Shown: positions 17,487 to 27,134, counted from the stretch's first letter. The stretch: DNA of 64,000 nt from Peptoniphilaceae bacterium AM52-5BH (GCA_027669155.1 JAQEDR010000003.1:61747-125746), one strand, 5' to 3'. Numbers and translations are program-made. Notes: a model not told the origin generated them from the letters alone.

Positions 17487-17511
17487 GGAGAACTTCATAA
17501 GGAAGTTCTCC
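17487..17511 (+). terminator. Perfect hairpin between ygeY and the symporter gene
   Basis: GGAGAACTTC pairs with GAAGTTCTCC around a five-base loop. No T-run follows, so it is more likely a 3'-end stabiliser or RNA-processing site than a full terminator; expression of the upstream three enzymes could thereby exceed that of the transporter. Confidence 0.5.
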
Positions 17512-17556
17512 CAATCCTAAAAACTTTTGAAGTCTACATAAAACGAGGAGACAACT

Positions 17557-18972
17557 ATGCAGATTCAAGTAGTACCCGTGATTATTTTAGTAATCTATGT
17601 TATCGGTATGTTTAGCATAGGATTTCTAGTAAACAAGTTTTTTATTAAAGATAGTACTGACTATATGGTTGCTGGAAGGCAAATGGGAGTATTGATGGTT
17701 GCCTGCTCTCTATCTGCAAATAATGTTGGCGGCGGCTCTACAACTGGAGTTGCTACAAAGGCATTTGCAGGATGGGGCTTATCTGCAGCATGGTATGTAA
17801 TAGCTGCAGCAGTTGCTATGGTACCCCTTGCATATTTTGCACCTAAGATTAGAAAAACTATGGCAGTTACAATTCCAGAAGTTGTGCATAGGAGATTCGG
17901 TTCTTTTGCATCATCTTTTACAGCTATATTAAATATAAGCTCACTTATCTGTCTAACCGCAAGTCAAATATTGGCTTCAGCAGTGGTAATTTCTTCTATT
18001 ACTAATATTCCACAAAACGTTTGCTTGCTGATTGCAGCAATAGTAATAGCAGTTTACACATCTATGGGTGGAATGATGGCAGATGGTATCGCTGATATAA
18101 TACAATTTTTCGTAATTTTAATTGGCCTAGCCATAGCTGTTCCTTTTATAATTAATGGAATAGGTGGTATAGAAAGACTTAGGCAGGACTTGCCTCCAGT
18201 TGAACTTAACTTTTTTAAAGTAGGGATTCCTACAATATTAAGTTTAATCTTTAACTATTTTTGTACTTTCATATCAGGACCAGAAATATCAGGTAGATTT
18301 GCAGGATCAGAAAATGAGGATGCAACTAGAAAGTCATCTTTGTTATCAGCATTATTTATGGTTTTAATGGCATTTTTGCCAACTATAATTGGATTATGTG
18401 CTCTAGCAGAAAATCCTGGACTTGATGGAGGCGAGGGAACTAGTGCTCTAATGTGGGCGACCAGTACCTATGCTCCAGGCATCATAACAGGTGTTGTATC
18501 AGCTTCAATCGTAGCGGCTACAATGTCAAGTGCAGATTCAAATCTATTGTGTGCATCTACTATATTAATCAAAGATATATACCAAAGATTCATAAATCCA
18601 GATGTTGAAGATGATAAATTGATAAGATATACCAGACTTAGCAACATTAGTATTTGCATTCTTGCTACATTGATATCATTATTTAAGATACCGATTCTTA
18701 CCTTAAACTTATTTGCCTTCGCTTTAAGATCAGCTGGACCTTTTGCAGCATATGCACTAGGCTTAGTTGTACCAAAAGCTACCAAAAATGCAGGAGTATA
18801 TTCTATTATTGTAGGATCTGTAACTGTAATTATATGGCAAATAATGGACTCACCATTCGGTATACTACCAGTAGTTTTTGGATCTCTTTGTGGAGTAATC
18901 ACATTTATGTTAGTAACCTATATAGAATCAGGTAGGGGAGTTAAACCTGCCCCTTCACCATATATTGATTAA
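17557..18972 (+). CDS. Sodium:solute symporter (SSS family)
   Basis: A 471-residue membrane protein with about 13 helices of the LeuT-like SSS fold. Characteristic stretches are DYMVAGRQMG, SLSANNVGGGSTTGVATKA, GWGLSAAWYVI, PEVVHRRFGS and TMSSADSNLLCASTILIKDIY. Its position inside the purine cluster suggests uptake of a purine breakdown intermediate, an ureide, or an amino acid; sequence alone does not tell which. GAGGAG precedes the ATG. It is separated from ygeY by an 83-base gap with a strong hairpin. Confidence 0.88.
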   Translation: MQIQVVPVIILVIYVIGMFSIGFLVNKFFIKDSTDYMVAGRQMGVLMVACSLSANNVGGGSTTGVATKAFAGWGLSAAWYVIAAAVAMVPLAYFAPKIRKTMAVTIPEVVHRRFGSFASSFTAILNISSLICLTASQILASAVVISSITNIPQNVCLLIAAIVIAVYTSMGGMMADGIADIIQFFVILIGLAIAVPFIINGIGGIERLRQDLPPVELNFFKVGIPTILSLIFNYFCTFISGPEISGRFAGSENEDATRKSSLLSALFMVLMAFLPTIIGLCALAENPGLDGGEGTSALMWATSTYAPGIITGVVSASIVAATMSSADSNLLCASTILIKDIYQRFINPDVEDDKLIRYTRLSNISICILATLISLFKIPILTLNLFAFALRSAGPFAAYALGLVVPKATKNAGVYSIIVGSVTVIIWQIMDSPFGILPVVFGSLCGVITFMLVTYIESGRGVKPAPSPYID

Positions 18973-18998
18973 TTTGGAAAATATTAAAAGGAAAATTG

Positions 18999-19931
18999 AT
19001 GAGTAAGAAAATATTAGTAGCTCTAGGGGGGAATGCTTTGGGCAACACCCCTTCAGAGCAAAAGGAAGCAGTAAAAACAACAGCTTCTGCTATTGCAGGG
19101 CTTGTTAAGGAAGATTATAAGGTTATAGTTTGTCATGGAAACGGACCTCAAGTTGGGATGATCAATCTCGCTATGAGTGCTGGGGCTGAGTCAAATGACA
19201 AGATACCTTTTATGCCATTTCCAGAGTGTGGAGCTATGAGCCAAGGCTACATTGGCTATCATTTGCAAAATGCTCTTGAAAATGAATTTATTAAAGAGAT
19301 TATTGAAAATCCAGTCGTAAGTCTGGTAAGCCAAGTTATGGTTGATGAAAATGACCCAGCATTTTCTAATCCTACAAAGCCAATTGGAGATTTCTACAGC
19401 GAAAGTGAGGCTAAGGCCCTCGAAGAGGAAAAAGGTTTTGTGATGAAGGAAGATGCAGGACGTGGCTATAGACGTGTTGTTGCAAGTCCTAAGCCTGTCG
19501 ACATAGTAGAAAAAAGAGCTATCACAACTTTAAGCGAAGCAGGTTGTGTGGTAATAGCAGCAGGCGGTGGCGGTATTCCAGTTATTAGACAAAATGACGA
19601 ATATGTCGGTGTCGATGCTGTTATAGATAAGGACTTCTCATCAGCGAAACTCGCAGAGCTTGTTGACTGTGATGTCTTGGTAATCCTTACAGCAGTAGAG
19701 AAAGTTGCCATTAATTTCGGTAAGGAAAACCAAGAAGACCTCGATAGCTTATCTGTCGAAGAAGCAGAAAAATACATTGCAGAAGGACAATTTGCCAAGG
19801 GATCTATGCTACCAAAGGTAGAAGCAGCCTTGGAGTTTGTAACTAGCAAACAGGGAAGAGAAGCAGTAATAACAAGTCTAGAAAATGCAAAAGACGCCCT
19901 AAATGGTGCGACTGGAACTTGGATCGGATAG
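18999..19931 (+). CDS. arcC: Carbamate kinase
   Basis: A 310-residue carbamate kinase; here it would convert carbamoyl phosphate and ADP to ATP plus carbamate, the energy-yielding step of purine fermentation. Signature segments: MSKKILVALGGNALG, VCHGNGPQVGMINL, VASPKPVDIVEKRAI, VIAAGGGGIPVI and KDFSSAKLAELVDCDVLVILTAVEKVAI. ATG 18999 has AAAAGGA upstream; the TTG three bases earlier is not needed. In E. coli the cluster paralogue is called yqeA; arginine deiminase genes are absent here, supporting a purine rather than an arginine role. Confidence 0.95.
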   Translation: MSKKILVALGGNALGNTPSEQKEAVKTTASAIAGLVKEDYKVIVCHGNGPQVGMINLAMSAGAESNDKIPFMPFPECGAMSQGYIGYHLQNALENEFIKEIIENPVVSLVSQVMVDENDPAFSNPTKPIGDFYSESEAKALEEEKGFVMKEDAGRGYRRVVASPKPVDIVEKRAITTLSEAGCVVIAAGGGGIPVIRQNDEYVGVDAVIDKDFSSAKLAELVDCDVLVILTAVEKVAINFGKENQEDLDSLSVEEAEKYIAEGQFAKGSMLPKVEAALEFVTSKQGREAVITSLENAKDALNGATGTWIG

Positions 19932-19936
19932 AGGAC

Positions 19937-19975
19937 AAACCCATATGATTGAAAGAATTGTATGGGTTTTTCTTT
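19937..19975 (+). terminator. Terminator between carbamate kinase and ygfK
   Basis: AAACCCATA pairs with TATGGGTTT (19937-19945 with 19961-19969), followed by T-rich TTTCTTT. It would reduce read-through into ygfK, so ygfK-ssnA are either expressed at a lower level or need another promoter. Confidence 0.7.
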
Positions 19976-19991
19976 ATAGGAAGGATTGAGT

Positions 19992-22556
19992 ATGAGTGAA
20001 TATATGAGAGCGATAGAATTTCCGAAGCTTATAGAATGGGCCCTTGAGGAATACAAGAATGAGGGAAGTGTATTTTCTATTGCCAAAGAGAAATTTTATA
20101 AAAATAAGACTAATAAAAGCCTAAGGACAGTTTTTGGCGATGAGCTTGGATCTGCTGTAGGACCTGCTGCGGGACCTCACACTCAGCTTGCCCAAAATCT
20201 CATAGCTTCCTATCTAGTAGGCGGAAGATATATGGAGCTTAAGACCTGCCAGATAATGGATGGGGAAGAGCTAATGGCAGCAATTCCAAAACCATGTATC
20301 AATTCAGAAGATGAGGCCTACAACTGCGAGTGGTCTACAGAGCTTAAGATAGAAGATGCAGCTAGTGAATATATCAAGGCAGAGCTTGCAATAAGAGTTC
20401 TTGCTAAGGAGTTTGACTTAGCAGATCATAAGGACTTTGTTCTTAATATGTCTGTCGGTTACAATCTAGAAGGTATCAAGTCGGAGAAAGTCGATGGCTT
20501 TATCAATTCTTTGATGGATGCAAGTGATACTCAAGTCTTTAAGGATTCTATTAAGTATCTTAAGGATAATATAGACAAGTTTGAAAACGTTAGTATTGAA
20601 GATATAGAAAAAATCGACGGAAAAATCTGTAATTCTATGACTCTTTCTACCATGCACGGAACACCAGCTCATGAAATCGAAGAGATTGCAGCCTATCTGA
20701 TTGAGGAAAAGGGACTCAATACCTTTGTAAAATGCAATCCAACCCTAGTTGGCTATGACTATGCTAGAAATATCCTAGATGAATTGGGCTACAAGTACAT
20801 AGACTTTGACAAGGCTCAGTTTGACCATGACCTTGGCTTTGATGAATCTATAGAAATATTTACGAGACTTTTAGACCTTGCTCGTAAAAACAACCTAGTT
20901 TTTGGATGTAAGCTATCAAACACCTTCCCAGTTATACAAAAAAGAGGAGAACTGCCTAGTGAAGACATGTACATGTCAGGTAGGGCCCTTCTTCCGTTAA
21001 CTATATCTGCAGCCTTGAAGTTATCTGAAGCCTTTGATGGTAAGCTTCCTATGAGCTACTGTGGTGGAGCTGATGGACTTAATATAGACGAAATATTTGA
21101 AATTTTCAACCAACCAATCACAGTTTCCACAACCCTACTCAAGCCAGGTGGCTATTACAGGATGAAAGAACTTGCTGAAAAATGCGAAGGACTTTTGGGA
21201 AGAGCCTATAAGGGAATAGATAATGAGAAGTTAAGAAATCTCGTATCAAATCTTAAGTCCAATGACCTTTATGCCAAAAACCCTAAGCTTAGACTAAGGA
21301 CAAGAAAATGGGCGAGTGAGCTCACTATGACAGATTGTTACAGTGCTCCTTGCAAGGATTCAGCCTGTCCTATAGGCCAACAAGTCCCAGCCTACCTTCA
21401 TTTTGCAGAAGTGGGAGACTACAAGAAGGCCATGGAAGTTATAGCCATAGACAATACCGCTCCTGCTATATTATCAGAGACCTGCTATGAGTTTTGCAAG
21501 AAGACCTGTACGAGGGTCGACTATGAAGCTGGCGTAAATATTAGAGATGTCAAGAAGGAAGTAACAGACGCTTATTATGACAAATATATAGAAGAAATCG
21601 AAGTAAGTCCAATCAAGACTTCCGCCAAGGCCTTAATTATAGGGGGAGGACCAGCAGGACTTGCAGCGGGAATCTTCCTTAGAAGAAACGGGATAGAAGC
21701 AAAAGTAGTGGAGAAATCAGACAGGCTCTATGGCTATGCCAATAAGCTCGTATCAGAGGAAGCTGTAGCAAAAGATATAAGGCTTGCTGAAAAAATTGGA
21801 CTCGACTATGAGCTTAACACAGATATAGATCTTGACCTAGAAGAGCTAAAGAAGACCTACCAATATATCATAATAGCTACAGGAAGTAAGACAGATTATG
21901 AGAAACTTAAGGATTGTGGTATAAAGGTCGACAAGAAGGTCCACCTCCTTCCTACTAATGAGACCAATATCGAAAACGTCTATCTAGCAGGAGATATCAC
22001 CAAGGGAAGAAAGTCCATAGTAAATGCCATAGGAGATTCCAAAATGATTGCAAAAGATATCCTAAAGAAGGAAGGAATATCTGATGACTTTAGGAAAGTA
22101 ACTTATGAAAAAACTCCTAGAGAAATCGTAGAAAGACGAGGGGAGCTTGAACTTCCTAAGGACAAAGACGGATCAAGATGCCTAGCCTGTGATAAGATTT
22201 GTGAAATTTGTACCGAAGTTTGTCCAAATAGGGCCAATGTAGCCATAGAAGTGGAAGGCTTTAAGAATAAGAGACAAACCATCCACCTTGACGGCCTCTG
22301 CAACGAATGTGGAAACTGCGAAAGCTTCTGCCCACACGAGGGAGCACCTTATAAGGATAAATTTACAGTTTTCATAAGAGAAGACGACTTCGATATGTCT
22401 GAGCAAAGTGGAATTTATAGACTTGATTCTAGTAAGTACAAGATTAGACTTGAAAACAAAAACGTGATCGAAGCGGACTTAGCTGATGATAGGATTAGCG
22501 AAGCTTACAAGAAGCTAATCAAGGCCCTAGAAGAAAGATACAGCTACTATCTATAA
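19992..22556 (+). CDS. ygfK: YgfK-type iron-sulfur flavoprotein lacking the NAD(P)H domain
   Basis: An 854-residue redox enzyme of the purine cluster (often misnamed selenate reductase subunit). Order: an N-terminal dihydropyrimidine-dehydrogenase-like barrel (SAVGPAAGPHTQLAQNL, MYMSGRALLPLTISAAL), cysteine segments CYSAPCKDSACPIGQQVPAY and CYEFCKKTCTR for Fe-S clusters, an FAD Rossmann motif IIGGGPAGLAAG, and a C-terminal ferredoxin domain (CLACDKICEICTEVC; CNECGNCESFC). In the usual GltD-like module a second GxGxxG NAD(P)H domain separates the ATG motif from the GD motif; here TGSKTDY and AGDITKG are only about 50 residues apart, so that domain is missing. E. coli YgfK is longer (about 1,030, from memory). 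ATG 19992 follows AGGAAGG. Confidence 0.9.
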   Translation: MSEYMRAIEFPKLIEWALEEYKNEGSVFSIAKEKFYKNKTNKSLRTVFGDELGSAVGPAAGPHTQLAQNLIASYLVGGRYMELKTCQIMDGEELMAAIPKPCINSEDEAYNCEWSTELKIEDAASEYIKAELAIRVLAKEFDLADHKDFVLNMSVGYNLEGIKSEKVDGFINSLMDASDTQVFKDSIKYLKDNIDKFENVSIEDIEKIDGKICNSMTLSTMHGTPAHEIEEIAAYLIEEKGLNTFVKCNPTLVGYDYARNILDELGYKYIDFDKAQFDHDLGFDESIEIFTRLLDLARKNNLVFGCKLSNTFPVIQKRGELPSEDMYMSGRALLPLTISAALKLSEAFDGKLPMSYCGGADGLNIDEIFEIFNQPITVSTTLLKPGGYYRMKELAEKCEGLLGRAYKGIDNEKLRNLVSNLKSNDLYAKNPKLRLRTRKWASELTMTDCYSAPCKDSACPIGQQVPAYLHFAEVGDYKKAMEVIAIDNTAPAILSETCYEFCKKTCTRVDYEAGVNIRDVKKEVTDAYYDKYIEEIEVSPIKTSAKALIIGGGPAGLAAGIFLRRNGIEAKVVEKSDRLYGYANKLVSEEAVAKDIRLAEKIGLDYELNTDIDLDLEELKKTYQYIIIATGSKTDYEKLKDCGIKVDKKVHLLPTNETNIENVYLAGDITKGRKSIVNAIGDSKMIAKDILKKEGISDDFRKVTYEKTPREIVERRGELELPKDKDGSRCLACDKICEICTEVCPNRANVAIEVEGFKNKRQTIHLDGLCNECGNCESFCPHEGAPYKDKFTVFIREDDFDMSEQSGIYRLDSSKYKIRLENKNVIEADLADDRISEAYKKLIKALEERYSYYL

Positions 22557-22565
22557 GGAGAAATT

Positions 22566-23885
22566 ATGATAATTAAGGCAAAGACCATTATTACCAACGA
22601 TAAGGCTAACAATTTCTATGAAGATGCGGCGATCCTTATAGAGGAAAATATCATAAAGGAAATAGGAGATTTTGATAAGATAAAAAGAGCAAATCCAGAC
22701 GAAGAGGTCCTAGACTTTTCTGATAAGCTTGTAATGCCAGGGCTTATATGCGCCCACTCCCACGCCTATTCTGCCTATGCTAGGGGGATGAGCGTATCAA
22801 AGCCAACTGATAATTTCTTCCACGTCCTAGAAAATCTCTGGTGGGCCCTAGATAAGGAATTAACCCTAGAGGATGTAAAGCTAAATGCCCTAACGACCTT
22901 TATGGAATCAGTCCAAAATGGTGTAACAACTATTATAGACCATCACTCAGGTCCAAATGCCATAGAAGGATCTCTGTCAACCATGGCAGATGCTGCGACA
23001 GATCTTGGAATCAGAGCAAGTCTCTGCTATGAAGTATCCGACAGGGACGGGATGGAGAAAAGAGACCTAGGAATTGCCGAAAACATTAATTGGATCAAGG
23101 AAGCAGAAAAAAGAGATGATATGTTAAGTGGTCTCTTCGGCCTCCACGCTTCCTTTACCCTATCAGATGAGACCCTAGTCAAATGCCAAAAAGCCATGGA
23201 AGAAGTAGATTCTGGCTACCATGTCCACATAGCTGAAGGCATAGAAGACGAGTGGGAGACAGTAAAGATGAGTGGGAAGAGAATCGTAGATAGGCTCGAT
23301 AGCTACGGAATCTTTAATGATAAGACCCTCGCCATCCACAACGTCCACATCAATGAAAGAGAAATGGATATCTTAAAAGAGAAAAAGGCTATGGCAGTAT
23401 TTAATCCAGAAAGCAATATGAATAACGCCGTAGGAGCTCCTCCAACAGTAAGGATGCTCGATAAGGAAATACTTTTAGGACTTGGAACAGATGCCTACAC
23501 CAACGATATGTTTGAATCAATGAAGGTTGCCAAGGTACTCATTACTCACGAAAACCACGACCCAACTAAGGGCTTTGCTGAAGCAATCAAGATGCAATTT
23601 GAGAACAATCCAAAGATTATGGAAAGATACCTCAAAAGACCAGTAGGAAGAATCGAAGAAGGAGCTTACGCAGATATCATAGCCCTAGACTATGATCCGA
23701 TAACTCCTCTAGAAAAAGATAACTGGCCAGGTCACGTTCTTTTCGGATTAAGTGGGAAATGTGTAACAGATTCTATAATAAACGGCAAAGTGGTCATGGC
23801 AGATAGGAAGATTAAGACAGTCGATCAAAAAGAAATTCACGAAAAATCAAGACAAAGAGCAAAAGCAATCTGGCCTAAACTTTAG
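22566..23885 (+). CDS. ssnA: SsnA-type aminohydrolase
   Basis: A 439-residue amidohydrolase-superfamily enzyme of the guanine/cytosine deaminase type, standard partner of ygfK. The metal ligands are in HSHAYSAYARGM (HxH), HVHIAEG, the histidine of HNVHINE, and the aspartate of LGLGTDAYTNDMF. It probably deaminates or opens a purine-derived ring; the exact substrate is not established. It starts 9 bases after ygfK behind AAGGAG, so the two are co-translated. Length is normal and no active-site residue is missing. Confidence 0.92.
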   Translation: MIIKAKTIITNDKANNFYEDAAILIEENIIKEIGDFDKIKRANPDEEVLDFSDKLVMPGLICAHSHAYSAYARGMSVSKPTDNFFHVLENLWWALDKELTLEDVKLNALTTFMESVQNGVTTIIDHHSGPNAIEGSLSTMADAATDLGIRASLCYEVSDRDGMEKRDLGIAENINWIKEAEKRDDMLSGLFGLHASFTLSDETLVKCQKAMEEVDSGYHVHIAEGIEDEWETVKMSGKRIVDRLDSYGIFNDKTLAIHNVHINEREMDILKEKKAMAVFNPESNMNNAVGAPPTVRMLDKEILLGLGTDAYTNDMFESMKVAKVLITHENHDPTKGFAEAIKMQFENNPKIMERYLKRPVGRIEEGAYADIIALDYDPITPLEKDNWPGHVLFGLSGKCVTDSIINGKVVMADRKIKTVDQKEIHEKSRQRAKAIWPKL

Positions 23886-23922
23886 GCTGGATTGGAATAC
23901 ATAATAGACTTAAGGAGAAATT

Positions 23923-25301
23923 ATGGAAAAAAATACTAATCAAGCTGTCTCAAAGTCATTGTTTGACATTGATGGCAAGCCAGAATTTAAGAAGGCTTTC
24001 CCCATAGCCCTTCAGCACTTGTTGGCAATGATCGTAGGTAATACCCTACCTGCAATCGTTTTGACAAATACTTTGGCTAACCAGAACATGCCCTAACAGC
24101 GGCAGAGTCAATTTATCTTATCCAAGCAGGAATGTTTGTGGCAGCCCTTGCTACCTTCCTCCAACTTTATCCAATAGTTAAACTTGGACTTGGGTCAAGG
24201 CTTCCGATGATAATGGGAGTATCATTCGCCTATATACCTGTTATTAACTCTGTTGCGGTCAAATACGGTATAGGAGCAGTTTTTGCTTCCCAGATAGTAG
24301 GTGGTGTAGTAGCCTTCCTTGTGGGAATGAATATCAAAAGGCTCTACAAATACTTCCCACCAATGGTATCGGGAACAGTTGTTCTTACAATAGGTCTTTC
24401 CCTTTACTCTGTTGCCCTAAACTATATGGCAGGAGGAAATGGAAATCCTAACCAAGGAGCTATGGTTTATTGGATAGTGGCCTTCATCACCCTTGCAGTT
24501 GTTCTTATTTGTAATATGTTTGGTAAGGGTCTTGTAAAGCTTTCTGCAATCCTTATAGGAATCGTCGCAGGCTATATAGCATCTCTTGCCTTTGGTATAG
24601 TAGATTTCTCTAAGCTATCTGATGCAGCTTGGCTTACAATCCCAAAAGTTATGCCATTTAGCCTAGACTTCCACCTAGATGCTTGTATCACAATGGCTGT
24701 TATGTTTACGGTAAACTCCATCCAGGCAGTAGGAGACTTCTCTTCTACTACAACAGGTGGACTTGATAGACAACCAACAGAGAAGGAACTTGAGGGAGGT
24801 ATCAAGGCATACGGTCTTACAAATATGGTATCAGCCTTCTTCGGTGGACTTCCTACAGCTTCTTATTCACAAAACGTAGGTATAGTGTCCCTAACAAAGG
24901 TAGTAGCAAGATCTGTACTTAAAATAACAGCAATCATGATCCTTGTAGCTGGATTTATTCCAAAGTTTGGTGCTCTTATGCTTTCTGTACCTCAAGCTGT
25001 AATAGGAGGAGCGACAGTAACAGTATTTGCCCAAATTACCATGAGTGGAATGAGACTAATCACATCTGATGAGATGAGTGTGAGAAATGTTACAATAACA
25101 GGACTTGCAATCGCCCTAGGTATGGGAATTACCCAAGTAAACCCAGTAGCAATCGAACAATTCCCAGAATGGTTTAGAATGATATTTATCTCATCACCAG
25201 TTGTTCTTGCAACTCTTGTAGTTTTCTTCCTAAATATAATTCTGCCAAAGAAGACTATAGCAGAAGAAGAACGTGAAAGAGAAATGATGGATAAGGAATA
25301 A
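23923..25301 (+). pseudogene. Uracil-xanthine permease, frameshifted
   Basis: A nucleobase:cation symporter-2 (NCS2) family permease interrupted by one frameshift. The first part starts at ATG 23923 behind AAGGAG and reads MEKNTNQAVSKSLFDIDG ... ALQHLLAMIVGNTLPAIVL up to LANQN before hitting TAA. The rest resumes in the next frame at HALTAAESIYLIQAG (from 24087) and continues to 25301 with SRLPMIMGVSFAYIP and the NCS2 signature QAVGDFSSTTTGGLDR. One base is missing near 24085. Either a sequencing error or a true null; if true, the intact paralogue at 25740 may take over. The second part alone could start at ATG 24132 but lacks the first helices. Confidence 0.85.
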
Positions 25302-25308
25302 AAGTGAA

Positions 25309-25582
25309 ATGCGCCATGAAAGTGGCGTCAGACTGTAGACAAAATCAAAATAACCCTTATTTCGACCGGGCAAACATCCATTGATTTGGATATTTACCGC
25401 TCTGACTAGTGCGGAAGCACGGAAAAGTTACGAAGTAACGAGTCAGAGTACGGAGTGAGTGGAGAAATCTGATGAGATCTCTCGACTACGCTTCACTCCG
25501 CTCGAGATAAGGGTTAACATTAGGATGAAATAGTTCTTATTTATATACAATATGTCCACGCTATGCGCCATGAAAGTGGCGT
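25309..25582. mobile_element. Small element inserted in the permease terminator, 20-bp direct repeats
   Basis: The hairpin segment ATGCGCCATGAAAGTGGCGT occurs twice, at 25309-25328 and 25563-25582; only the second is followed by a T-run (TTTTTCTTT) and so is the working terminator. Between them lie 234 bases opening with CAGACTGTAGACAAAATC, the same start as the element at 31141, and including a REP-like TCTCGA...TCGAGA hairpin. The layout looks like insertion into a terminator with duplication of its whole stem-loop. Confidence 0.55.
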
Positions 25583-25590
25583 TTTTCTTT
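25563..25590 (+). terminator. Terminator of the first permease gene
   Basis: CGCCA/TGGCG stem with loop TGAAAG, followed by TTTTTCTTT. Confidence 0.75.
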
Positions 25591-25680
25591 GCTTATTTTT
25601 TAGGGGAAATATTATTTGTGAATCGAAATTAGCTTAAGCCTATCCGAGCTCTCTTCCTTATTTTTTCATTAAATAAATAT

Positions 25681-25708
25681 TTTACAGTAAAAATTTTTGT
25701 GATACAAT
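25681..25708 (+). promoter_or_regulatory. Promoter of the second permease gene
   Basis: TTTACA (25681-25686), 16 bases, then TACAAT (25703-25708) preceded by an extended TG. An AGTGATATAG sequence just downstream resembles half of the GTGATATATCAC palindrome at ygeX, but it is not a full match. Confidence 0.6.
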
Positions 25709-25739
25709 TAGTGATATAGAAAACTAAAGGGAGGATTCT

Positions 25740-27089
25740 ATGAAATCTGATACAAATTCTAGTGTAAGTATTGACAATATTTACCAACTTGATGGCAAGG
25801 TTCCTATAGCCAAGGCAATTCCTTTTGGTATTCAGCACGTTTTGGCTATGTTTGTTGCAAATCTTGCTCCAATTATTCTTGTCGTAGGGGCAGCAACAGC
25901 GGCAAATCCTGATCTTGATATTGACCTAGCATCTCTTATTCAAAATGCTATGTTCATTGCAGGTCTTGGCTCTCTTATTCAGCTTTACCCAGTATGGAAA
26001 ATCGGTTCTAGACTTCCAGTTATTATGGGGGTAAGTTTTACTTTTTTGGCATCTTTAATTTATGTTTCTACTAATTTTAACTACGAAACTATGATTGGCG
26101 CAGTCATTGTCGGTGGTATTATAGAAGGAACTCTAGGTCTACTTGCAAAATACTGGAGGAAGTTTATAGCGCCAATTGTTTCAGCTTGTGTTGTTACAGC
26201 GATTGGTTTTTCTCTACTAAGTGTCGGTGCTGCATCCTTTGGAGGTGGCAATGGGGCTAGTGATTTTGGTTCTACTAGAAATCTTCTTCTTGGAACTATT
26301 ACTCTAATTTCTTGTTTGTCCTTTAATTCTTTAGCTAAGGGCTTTTGGAAACAACTTTCTGTTCTCTTTGGTCTTATAGTTGGTTACATAATAGCTGTCT
26401 TTATGGGCATGGTTGATTTCTCACCTATTGCTGAGGCAAGCGTGTTTTCTATGCCTAAGTTTATGCCTTTCAAACCACAATTTAACCTAAGTGCGATTAT
26501 AGCCATGGTTGTTGTATTTTTAGTATCTGCGGCAGAAACCATTGGAGATACTACTGCAGTTTGTGCTGGAGGTTTGGGTCGTGATATTACTGAAAGAGAA
26601 ATCCAAGGATCTCTTGCTTGTGATGGCTTCCTAAGTGCGGTTTCTGGTCTTTTCGGCTGTACCCCAATCACATCTTTTAGCCAAAACGTTGGTCTTGTAG
26701 CAATGACTAAGGTAGTCAACAGATTTACTATAATGTTTGGTGCTCTTACCTTGATCCTTGCGGGACTTTTCCCTAAAATCGGAGCCTTATTTTCAACTCT
26801 TCCAGAACCAGTTCTTGGAGGATGTACTATAATGATGTTTGGTTCAATCGTGGTAAGTGGAATAGGAATGATCGCGGATTGCGGATTTAGCCAAAGAAAT
26901 ACTACCATAGCAGCCCTATCTTTGAGTATTGGTATTGGTTTTACCCAAATTCCAGAAATCTACCAACAACTTCCAACTCTATTTAGGGATGTTTTCTCAT
27001 CAAACCCAGTAGCTAACGTATTTGTTATAGCTATAGTAATGAGTCTTATTCTTCCAAAGGAAAGGGAAGAAAAGCAAAAAGAAAATTAA
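25740..27089 (+). CDS. Uracil-xanthine permease (NCS2 family)
   Basis: A 449-residue inner-membrane symporter with 12-14 helices, intact. NCS2 hallmarks: PFGIQHVLAMFVANLAPIIL, SRLPVIMGVSFTFLASL, ETIGDTTAVCAGGLGRDITE and TSFSQNVGLVAMTKVVNR. The family imports xanthine, uric acid or uracil with a cation; the surrounding genes favour xanthine/uric acid. It is a paralogue of the frameshifted permease upstream. GGGAGG precedes the ATG and the gene has its own promoter and terminator, so it is a separate transcription unit within the cluster. Confidence 0.93.
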   Translation: MKSDTNSSVSIDNIYQLDGKVPIAKAIPFGIQHVLAMFVANLAPIILVVGAATAANPDLDIDLASLIQNAMFIAGLGSLIQLYPVWKIGSRLPVIMGVSFTFLASLIYVSTNFNYETMIGAVIVGGIIEGTLGLLAKYWRKFIAPIVSACVVTAIGFSLLSVGAASFGGGNGASDFGSTRNLLLGTITLISCLSFNSLAKGFWKQLSVLFGLIVGYIIAVFMGMVDFSPIAEASVFSMPKFMPFKPQFNLSAIIAMVVVFLVSAAETIGDTTAVCAGGLGRDITEREIQGSLACDGFLSAVSGLFGCTPITSFSQNVGLVAMTKVVNRFTIMFGALTLILAGLFPKIGALFSTLPEPVLGGCTIMMFGSIVVSGIGMIADCGFSQRNTTIAALSLSIGIGFTQIPEIYQQLPTLFRDVFSSNPVANVFVIAIVMSLILPKEREEKQKEN

Positions 27090-27094
27090 TTTAT

Positions 27095-27134
27095 ATACTT
27101 CCAAATCATATATGATTTGGGAGTATTTTTGTGC
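27095..27134 (+). terminator. Terminator of the second permease gene
   Basis: ATACTTCCAAATCA pairs with TGATTTGGGAGTAT (one G-T pair) around a short loop; TTTTTG follows. Confidence 0.85.

Noticed and set aside
25590..25739. Purine riboswitch before the permease gene
   Set aside because: No conserved three-way-junction core sequence is visible in the leader.
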